A DNA stretch of 27,704 nucleotides from Candidatus Heimdallarchaeota archaeon (GTDB lineage Archaea; Asgardarchaeota; Heimdallarchaeia; Heimdallarchaeales; Kariarchaeaceae). Both the position numbers and the translations under genes were made by a program. This document shows, piece by piece, positions 22,038 to 27,704 of the stretch (the first letter of the stretch is position 1; each line of letters starts with the position of its first letter). The stretch is taken from assembly GCA_015522385.1 (NCBI GenBank), contig WAMJ01000238.1:1-27704 (forward strand), given 5' to 3'. The notes below the pieces were generated by a model that ran no database searches, was not told where the DNA came from, and saw nothing but the letters and a program-made list of their open reading frames with translations.

Positions 22038-22508
22038 ATGGTAAGCCTCAGAAGAAGACGCTACCTCGTCATGTATCCCGAATATTTTGACAAGAACCGG
22101 ACACGGAAACAGGGGAGAAGAGTGCCCCTAGAGAAAGCAGATGATGCTCCCACGCTCAAGAAACTGGTGAAGGCATGCGAGATTCTCGGCTACCAGATAG
22201 AGGTCGAGCCCGACAAGGCGCACCCGTCAAACTGGTGGAACCGCCAAGGGAGGGTTCTCATCCGGGTAGACAAGAATGACAGAAGACCCAAAGAAGAGCT
22301 GATCAAGGAGATTACCAAGATACTGAAGAAACTTGTTCCCAAGAAGAAGAAGAAGCCAGTAAAGGAAGATGACAAGGCTACGGCTACGAGCACGTCGAAG
22401 GGTGGGCGTACCGCGAAAAGCAGAAAGGGGACTAAACCAGCAAAAGGGGCCAAATCATCCAAAGGAAGGCCAATATCTAACAAGCCAAGTAAGAAGGGGA
22501 AGAAATGA
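22038..22508 (+). CDS. srp19: Signal recognition particle protein SRP19 with lysine-rich tail
   Basis: SRP19 binds the two loop tips of SRP RNA and helps load SRP54 for co-translational membrane targeting. The N-terminal 95 residues form the SRP19 domain: YLVMYPEYFDKNRTRKQGRR, ADDAPTLKKLVKACEILGY, and HPSNWWNRQGRVLIRV. The last 55 residues or so are a low-complexity Lys/Ser/Thr tail (KKKKKPVK through KPSKKGKK), not part of the usual archaeal SRP19. It is probably an RNA-binding extension. The stop codon overlaps the gar1 start by four bases (ATGA, 22505-22508). Confidence 0.93.
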   Translation: MVSLRRRRYLVMYPEYFDKNRTRKQGRRVPLEKADDAPTLKKLVKACEILGYQIEVEPDKAHPSNWWNRQGRVLIRVDKNDRRPKEELIKEITKILKKLVPKKKKKPVKEDDKATATSTSKGGRTAKSRKGTKPAKGAKSSKGRPISNKPSKKGKK

Positions 22509-22819
22509 GCAAGAAGAAAGGGCAGAGGAAGAGCAGCAAAGGGTTCTCACAGCCTAAGACCAAACCCAAGAGCAAACCACTGGGTAAGGTAATTCACATA
22601 GTAGACGAGGAGGCAATTATCAAGAACCCACATCGCATGCCCAAATCTGGAAATGTCGCTCTGCTCGAGAACCGAGTGGTAGGAACGGTCAGGCATCCGT
22701 TCGGGCGAGTGGATGAACCCTACATCCCGGTGAGGCTTAACCAACTCGGGAACAAACTGGGAGACAAACTTGTGGGATCTGAATTGTCCTTCGCCTACCG
22801 ACCGAGAAAGAGAAAGTAG
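22505..22819 (+). CDS. gar1: H/ACA ribonucleoprotein subunit Gar1
   Basis: Gar1 is part of the H/ACA guide-RNA pseudouridylation complex, where it binds the Cbf5 catalytic subunit and helps product release. The core beta-barrel is seen in LGKVIHIVDEEAIIKN, LLENRVVGTVRHPFGRVDEPY and GDKLVGSELSFAYR. A Lys/Ser-rich N-terminal extension of about 25 residues takes the place of the RGG tails of eukaryotic Gar1. The 104-residue length is slightly longer than typical archaeal Gar1. It is translationally coupled to srp19 and ends three bases before the convergent membrane gene. Confidence 0.92.
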   Translation: MSKKKGQRKSSKGFSQPKTKPKSKPLGKVIHIVDEEAIIKNPHRMPKSGNVALLENRVVGTVRHPFGRVDEPYIPVRLNQLGNKLGDKLVGSELSFAYRPRKRK

Positions 22820-22822
22820 TGC

Positions 22823-23686
22823 TTATTGATCAATCAGCGCCATTCGGTCAAGGTACTCCTTTATATTCCCTTCTCTGAGCACCCTATCGGTGATACTCGT
22901 CAATCTCCTCATCGCTTTCTGGTGATTGTGGTGACCTCCGGAGGAGACAATTATGCTAAACATACTAGGGGACTGAGAAAATATTGTAATCTTCTGCTGG
23001 TGATCCGAGATCTCAAGTTTCTTCGACCCCATCTGCATGGTTTCTTCGGTGAATCTGAGAAGCTTATCTGCATTCTCAATAAGGTACATTTGCTCATCAT
23101 CTATATCTATCACCTTGTGAAGATAACAACGGTTTATGCTTTTGACGTAGATGAGGTCAAACTTATTGTTGTAGACCAATACCACCCTATCCATGCCCAT
23201 AACCAGGAGAGCAATGGCAAAGATGAAGACTGACAGAATCGTGTCCAGTGTCATCACTCCATTCTCTCGGTAATGTAGAAGGATTAGGAATACAGCAATC
23301 GCTATGGGTAAATAGAGTATTCCAAGTACCTTCCTCCTCTTGTTGAGGTACATCCCGATGACGACTAGGATTGAGGACAGAACTAAATCCGAGATGTGCA
23401 TCCCTAATATCGGGTTGTCAAACTCGAGAACGTACGCTAGGAGAAAACCACTGTAGGCAAGAATTGAGGGAGGGATGATAGAGTATATCCAGAGGGCAAC
23501 CTTGACGACTATATAGACCAAGGGGATAACCGTCCCCCATACCACCAAAGGTGGGGACTGTGCACCTGAACTCATCACCAGTACCAAGATGGATGTAATG
23601 ACTAAATGTGTCTCACTAAACCTTACAACCCTTTTATGAAGAAATGCACCGAGCAAGAGAAGGGACATTATCAACGAGTAAATCAT
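22823..23686 (-). CDS. Seven-helix membrane protein with cytosolic longin/roadblock-like domain (second of pair)
   Basis: The 287-residue protein has about seven hydrophobic segments in residues 2-165, followed by a soluble C-terminal domain (about 166-275). The order of predicted elements there is beta-beta (RVVLVYNNKFDLIYVKSI), helix (LIENADKLLRFTEETM), three strands (KKLEIS, KITIFSQ, FSIIVSSG) and a final helix (HQKAMRRLTSITDRVL). This beta2-alpha-beta3-alpha order is that of longin-like and related roadblock/profilin-like folds. No kinase, transport or enzyme motif is seen. Its ATG shares one base with the stop codon of the upstream gene (TGATG), so the two are co-translated. Such folds often scaffold small GTPases, and Asgard genomes contain many of them; a role here is inference. 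Confidence 0.65.
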   Translation of the reverse strand: MIYSLIMSLLLLGAFLHKRVVRFSETHLVITSILVLVMSSGAQSPPLVVWGTVIPLVYIVVKVALWIYSIIPPSILAYSGFLLAYVLEFDNPILGMHISDLVLSSILVVIGMYLNKRRKVLGILYLPIAIAVFLILLHYRENGVMTLDTILSVFIFAIALLVMGMDRVVLVYNNKFDLIYVKSINRCYLHKVIDIDDEQMYLIENADKLLRFTEETMQMGSKKLEISDHQQKITIFSQSPSMFSIIVSSGGHHNHQKAMRRLTSITDRVLREGNIKEYLDRMALIDQ

Positions 23687-24783
23687 CAGTTGATTACCTC
23701 CCCAACCTCCCCTAGAAGCTGAAGTGATTTCATGTCCAGGAGTCTCCCAATCTGCTCAAATGCTTCCTCTCCCTGATCTGCAAGATCCATGATCTCTTCC
23801 TTCATGATTTTGAGCAATATCTCGCCTTGGATATTATGCCGGTCTGTCACTACCACAATCGAGAGGTCACCCGCGGTAGCACTCAAGACCACCTTAGTGT
23901 CAAATATCATAGTTGTGTTGTTCGGATTCATCCCTAGGATATGTTCTGAGTTAAGAAGTAGTATCTTGGTACCCGCTGCCAAAAGGAAGTTGTCGTCTAC
24001 GTGGGGTTTGTGCACTCTAAGGTATATCGGGATTCCAGCTTTGGAGAGTACTGCAATCTGGTAGAGTTTCTGGTTAGCGATAATGGTGCTCATGGTCTGC
24101 AACCCATAGATATAAGTGAAATACGTGAGGAAGAGTAACGTCAGGAAGTAGAAAATTGTCGTGTCAATCACCTCGTCCAGCCGAGATGTAACAACAATGA
24201 CGACTAGCATGAGAGCTGTAAGAAAGACGAATATCAGTCCCTGCAATATCCGAAGAACGGATGTCCGTCCTCTCAGAGATCCAAGATTCCCAAGGAATGA
24301 ATTACTTGTCTGTATACCCCTGATAAACCAGTATCCCGCACAGAAGGTGAAGAGAAGAACGACTATGTAGGTTTTAACACCGATGTCATCAAACCACAGT
24401 CCCTCCTTCTTGTAGACATCGATGTCGTCTGTGAGCAGTATGTAAATCACGTCTGCGAGAAACAGTATGTCAACCGTCTCCCTCTTCCTCGATCTCCGCT
24501 TCTCGATGGTTATGAAGAACCAGTTGAACCTGATCAGAGAGTAGTGGAAGATGACCGCGGAAACAGTTGCAAGCCTAAGGAGGGATCTTGCAACCTCCCT
24601 CTCAGGGACATATCTCATGGTGAAGTTCAATGCCACCCAGAGGAGGTTTCCAACGAAGACACCGCTGAGCCAGAGTCTTACCCTAGCTGGTTGGTTGGCA
24701 TAGTTCCTGTACATGATGGCATAGAGCAATCCGATCAGGATGATTTCTGCTCCGAGAAGTAGCGTGATGTACAGGGTTGCCAA
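23686..24783 (-). CDS. Seven-helix membrane protein with cytosolic longin/roadblock-like domain (first of pair)
   Basis: The 365-residue protein starts with seven hydrophobic segments (about 3-23, 39-55, 69-92, 104-118, 137-155, 177-199, 207-230), a layout like the 7TM sensor modules found in front of some histidine kinases. Instead of a kinase it ends in a soluble domain (238-335): strands LYQIAVLSKAG and PIYLRVHKP, helix NFLLAAGTKILLLNSEHIL, strands TTMIFDT, KVVLSAT and LSIVVVTD, and helix QGEILLKIMKEEIMDL. That is the beta2-alpha-beta3-alpha order of a small longin-like domain. A short helix follows (residues 338-365). The start is TTG 24783, 29 bases after a TATA-like element (24805-24815). 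It overlaps the second gene of the pair by one base. Confidence 0.68.
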   Translation of the reverse strand: MATLYITLLLGAEIILIGLLYAIMYRNYANQPARVRLWLSGVFVGNLLWVALNFTMRYVPEREVARSLLRLATVSAVIFHYSLIRFNWFFITIEKRRSRKRETVDILFLADVIYILLTDDIDVYKKEGLWFDDIGVKTYIVVLLFTFCAGYWFIRGIQTSNSFLGNLGSLRGRTSVLRILQGLIFVFLTALMLVVIVVTSRLDEVIDTTIFYFLTLLFLTYFTYIYGLQTMSTIIANQKLYQIAVLSKAGIPIYLRVHKPHVDDNFLLAAGTKILLLNSEHILGMNPNNTTMIFDTKVVLSATAGDLSIVVVTDRHNIQGEILLKIMKEEIMDLADQGEEAFEQIGRLLDMKSLQLLGEVGEVIN

Positions 24784-24804
24784 CCTATAGAGTACCTATT
24801 TGAC

Positions 24805-24815
24805 GTATTTAATAC
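24805..24815 (-). promoter_or_regulatory. TATA-like element of the 7TM/longin-like operon
   Basis: The minus strand reads GTATTAAATAC, an almost symmetric AT-rich box, centred about 27 bases before TTG 24783. The spacing supports the TTG start. Confidence 0.4.
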
Positions 24816-24892
24816 ATTATTTTCGCACACGGTAGTTTGTAAGGTTTCAGTAGCTTGTTCGACAGCAGGACCGAATATATTCCAACGATAAT

Positions 24893-24903
24893 CTAAAATA
24901 TTG
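24893..24903 (+). promoter_or_regulatory. TATA-like element of the ABC transporter operon
   Basis: CTAAAATATTG lies about 30 bases before the ATG at 24930. No Shine-Dalgarno site is visible between. Confidence 0.35.
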
Positions 24904-24929
24904 AATTCGGCAGTAATTCTTGATCAGAC

Positions 24930-25799
24930 ATGGCGATGATAGAGATATCCGATCTGTGCTTCTCCTACGGAGAGCAGATCGGCATTGACGGACTTAACCT
25001 CGAGATAGAGGAGGGGGAGATCTTCGGATTCCTCGGGGAGAACGGTGCGGGAAAGACCACGACCATAAGGTGCATGATGAGCATCCTCGTCCACCAGAGC
25101 GGATCGATCCGGATCAATGGTTCCGTCGTCGACAGGGGCGATCTCTCCTACAAGGAGGAGGTTGGATACCTCCCGGGTGAGCTCAGCATTCCGGAATCTT
25201 ACAAGGTGAGGGACTTCTTCAAGTACATGGCATCCCTACGCACCAAACCTACATCACGGTTGGATGAGATTGTCAGACGCTTTGACATCCCGATGGACAA
25301 GAGGGTCAAGCAGCTGAGCAAGGGGAACAAGCAGAAGGTGGGAATAGCCCTGGCCCTGATGCACGACCCAAAGGTGCTCATCCTCGACGAGCCCTCCTCG
25401 GGTCTCGATCCCATCCTGCAGCAGGAGCTCTACAACCTCCTTCACGAGGAGAAAGAGAAGGGCAAGACCATATTCTTCTCCTCACACAACCTCGACGAGG
25501 TGCAGAGGATCTGCGACAGGGTGGCGATAATCAGGCAGGGTAAACTTGTCTCCGTCGAGGATGTGAGGGATCTCGCAAAGGACGTCAGTCGCAAGCTCAT
25601 CGCCCGCGTCGAGCAGGTAAAGGAGGACCTCCTCTCCGGATTCGAATACAGCGTCTCCGGTACCGAGATCACGGTGCAGGTTGGTGGACAGTCCCTCTCC
25701 GCAATCATGGACGCACTGAAGGAGATGAATCTCCTGGATCTGAACTACCCACCTGCCAGTCTCGAGACCTACTTCCTCGAAAAATACAGGAGTGAGTGA
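24930..25799 (+). CDS. ABC transporter ATP-binding protein (ABC-2 exporter type)
   Basis: The 289-residue ATPase has Walker A GENGAGKT (37-44), the signature LSKGNKQ (129-135), Walker B VLILDEPSSGLDP (149-161) and the H-loop histidine in SSHNLDE (H186). The Q-loop position reads YLPGELSIPES, without the usual Gln. The C-terminal 80 residues resemble the regulatory end of CcmA/drug-exporter ATPases. It powers the permease encoded immediately downstream (four-base overlap with the permease frame, depending on the start used). The gene is visibly richer in G and C at third codon positions than its neighbours. The transported substrate is unknown. Confidence 0.92.
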   Translation: MAMIEISDLCFSYGEQIGIDGLNLEIEEGEIFGFLGENGAGKTTTIRCMMSILVHQSGSIRINGSVVDRGDLSYKEEVGYLPGELSIPESYKVRDFFKYMASLRTKPTSRLDEIVRRFDIPMDKRVKQLSKGNKQKVGIALALMHDPKVLILDEPSSGLDPILQQELYNLLHEEKEKGKTIFFSSHNLDEVQRICDRVAIIRQGKLVSVEDVRDLAKDVSRKLIARVEQVKEDLLSGFEYSVSGTEITVQVGGQSLSAIMDALKEMNLLDLNYPPASLETYFLEKYRSE

Positions 25800-25801
25800 G
25801 G

Positions 25802-27478
25802 ATGATCAGACGGCTGTTCCTCCACGCCAACCGATTCAGGGGTGAGCTGAAGTTCTCGGCAATCTTCTCCGTCATCTTCTTCGTGTTCTACGGAGGTTTC
25901 TTCCCCAAGGACGACATCGGGGACATGGTGGCAGTCATGCAGAAGGTAGGTGTACTCAGTGACATCTCCCCGGATGCTGCGGGCTGGTCAGTATGGCTCA
26001 GCATCATGGTGGGCATGATCGCCTTCGCCATCGTCGCAATAACGGCCATCAACATGGGCTCCCGGGTCATCCCCACCCGCGATTCGGATGGCGCCGAGTA
26101 CATCATGGGATCCGTCCCCATTGATTCCAGACGGTACTACGCTGAGAATGTGGTCTCGGCCTTCTTCGTGCTCGTGCTCAGCATGGTACCGGGCTATCTC
26201 GTGATCCTTGCGGAGACCTTCATTTTCGGATCCGGGGAGAACCTCGACCGGATATCTCTCGCGTACTCGATGTTCACCCTCATCGGGCTCTTCTTCATCT
26301 CGTTCACCAGTGCGGTCGTTGCTTGGAGGTTCGAGCGTGGACTGGCCCTCGGGGCGGGGTACGGGTACATCTTCTTCTCCCTTATTCTCGACGTGCTAGG
26401 TGACAATCCCGACCTCGACTTGGGAGACATGCAGAAACTCAGTGTGAACTCCTACCTACAGATCCCTAGTATACCGCTCTCAACAGGCTCTGTTGACTGG
26501 AACCCCCCTCTTGTCGTCATGGGAGTCTCCCTGCTACTGATCGTGATCGGGCTTCTGGGTGTGAGGCGCCCGCAGTACGTGGAAAAGGCGTCGAGCAAGC
26601 AGGGATCCTCGCTGATTGAGAGGACTGTCGGCCACTTCGTCCGTCCCGGTTCACTCATCGCCAGAAGATTCCCGCTGGTCGCGGAGCAGATGAGGAGAGA
26701 CCAGAAAGCGGTTTTCGTCGTCCTCCTGATTTACGCCATCTACTTCCCCATACTGGTCTCATCGACGTACAGCCTCGGTGACGACCTCAGTTCCCTTGCT
26801 CCCTCACTCAACACACCATCAACGCTCATGATGACCCAGGGAACGGCGCTCGACTCCAGCCTTCTGAGCTTCGCGGTGCTCAAGGTGTTCATGGCAGGCT
26901 GGCTCTGGTTCGGTCTCTACGACGTCCTCGTGGCTGCGAGTATCCCCTCCCGGGACGTGAAGAGGCACGAGCAAGACCTGGTGTACTCTCCCGTGGTGTA
27001 CCCAGGAAAGCTCATGGATCATAGGATCGTCGCCATGCTGGTGGAATTCACCACCCTCATGGTTGGCGCTTACGTGTTCTTCATCCTCCCTGTCTACAGC
27101 TACGGCGAGGACTTCGCACGGAGCTACATCACCTGGGACCTGCTCGGGCAGTACATCATTCTCACATGGGTCGCGTTCTCCGCAGTGTTCATCACCGTCA
27201 CCGCCGTCTCGATGCTTCCCACAAGGATCAGCAGGGGTAGGTGGTGGGGTCTGCTCTTCTTCTGGGTCTCACTTCTGCTCAACTGGATGGCGTACACCAG
27301 CTCTGATATCGAGTTCATCAAGTACCTCTCCATCTTCGAGTACTACAACCCAATACAGCTCCTCTACGGCAAGATGAGCTTCGCTGAGACCATGCTGCGG
27401 GCGATCCTGATGCTGGCAGGCTCCCTCCTCCTCTACACCCTAGCAAAGAGGAAGTACGCGAGGTCAAGCCTGTACTGA
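25802..27478 (+). CDS. ABC-2 type transporter permease
   Basis: The large permease of about 558 residues has two similar halves of roughly six hydrophobic segments each, separated by a hydrophilic linker (about residues 260-295, RPQYVEKASSKQGSS and on). It forms the membrane part of the exporter with the preceding ATPase. The first half contains the cytosolic motif RVIPTRDSDGAEYIMGSVPI and the second RDVKRHEQDLVYSPVVYPGK. These related loops in both halves suggest internal duplication, as in two-domain antibiotic-exporter-like permeases. ATG 25802 follows the ATPase stop by two bases; GTG 25796 would overlap it. The export substrate (drug, lipid or peptide) is not evident. Third-position GC richness matches the ATPase gene. 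Confidence 0.85.
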   Translation: MIRRLFLHANRFRGELKFSAIFSVIFFVFYGGFFPKDDIGDMVAVMQKVGVLSDISPDAAGWSVWLSIMVGMIAFAIVAITAINMGSRVIPTRDSDGAEYIMGSVPIDSRRYYAENVVSAFFVLVLSMVPGYLVILAETFIFGSGENLDRISLAYSMFTLIGLFFISFTSAVVAWRFERGLALGAGYGYIFFSLILDVLGDNPDLDLGDMQKLSVNSYLQIPSIPLSTGSVDWNPPLVVMGVSLLLIVIGLLGVRRPQYVEKASSKQGSSLIERTVGHFVRPGSLIARRFPLVAEQMRRDQKAVFVVLLIYAIYFPILVSSTYSLGDDLSSLAPSLNTPSTLMMTQGTALDSSLLSFAVLKVFMAGWLWFGLYDVLVAASIPSRDVKRHEQDLVYSPVVYPGKLMDHRIVAMLVEFTTLMVGAYVFFILPVYSYGEDFARSYITWDLLGQYIILTWVAFSAVFITVTAVSMLPTRISRGRWWGLLFFWVSLLLNWMAYTSSDIEFIKYLSIFEYYNPIQLLYGKMSFAETMLRAILMLAGSLLLYTLAKRKYARSSLY

Positions 27479-27704
27479 CAGGAGTCTAAGACCCTCGTTG
27501 GTAGCAGATTCTATTCACTCTTGAAATAAATATAGGACACTCCAGACAATCCGTCACAAGCTATCAATATGTTGAGAGTTAGCCCCAAATTTGAATGTGG
27601 CGACCTCTAAAGTTCAGATGGAATGTTCATTTAATCACGCCTAATAACCCCTGTGCAATCAATTATCTCTTAAAATTGCGCTTAGTCTACCCTATACGCA
27701 AATG
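27479..27704. other. Non-coding end of the window
   Basis: No coding frame, tRNA or strong hairpin is visible. The AT-rich stretch at about 27517-27535 could hold a TATA box for a gene beyond the right edge. A short inverted pair GCAAT/ATTGC is present near 27654-27678. Confidence 0.4.

Noticed and set aside
1..27704. CRISPR arrays, insertion sequences, rRNA genes
   Set aside because: No regularly spaced repeats, transposase, terminal repeats or rRNA-like sequence was seen on either strand.

Overview
The window looks like chromosomal DNA of an archaeon, most likely an Asgard archaeon. Archaeal signs are ribosomal protein S8e, SRP19 and Gar1 in one operon, Trm1, a UPF0216 protein, an F420-type (Ddn-like) reductase, TATA boxes about 26-31 bases before many start codons, and few Shine-Dalgarno (SD) sites. 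Asgard signs are a Ras/Rab-like small GTPase, a TFE-beta/RPC34-like protein with an Fe-S cysteine motif, and two 7-helix membrane proteins whose cytosolic tails look longin/roadblock-like. The phylum assignment is inference; Thorarchaeia-like is my best guess, with low certainty.

Layout. Positions 3-1439: 5'-truncated fusion of type I dehydroquinase and shikimate dehydrogenase that lacks several catalytic residues. 1460-5262 (minus): small membrane protein, long coiled-coil protein with a structured leader of three hairpins, AsnRS, HhH-GPD DNA glycosylase. 5263-5368: divergent promoter with two different inverted repeats. 5369-6945 (plus): thiolase and its DUF35 partner. 6962-8137 (minus) and 8189-8800 (plus): class I/II-type deacetylase and small GTPase, divergent around one AT-rich element. 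8847-13279: UPF0216, RNase HII, Ddn-like reductase, Trm1-RlmE operon, a small orphan gene and TFE-beta, packed so tightly that convergent stop codons overlap. 13397-15846 (plus): LeuA-like DRE-TIM enzyme and a PLP aminotransferase. 15855-21433 (minus): GT2 glycosyltransferase, DUF1156 methyltransferase, K+-independent H+-pyrophosphatase. 21636-22819 (plus): S8e-SRP19-Gar1. 22823-24783 (minus): the paired 7TM/longin-like membrane proteins. 24930-27478 (plus): ABC exporter in clearly GC-richer DNA. 27479-27704: non-coding.

How the parts relate: most genes are information processing (translation, tRNA and rRNA modification, transcription initiation, DNA repair, RNase H, SRP targeting, H/ACA pseudouridylation). 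The metabolic genes concern acyl-CoA chemistry, amino-acid synthesis and membrane energisation. I see no tRNA, rRNA, CRISPR array, insertion sequence or prophage. The best candidates for something undescribed are the 7TM-longin-like gene pair (22823-24783), the three-hairpin leader (2755-2821) and the divergent operator region (5279-5331).
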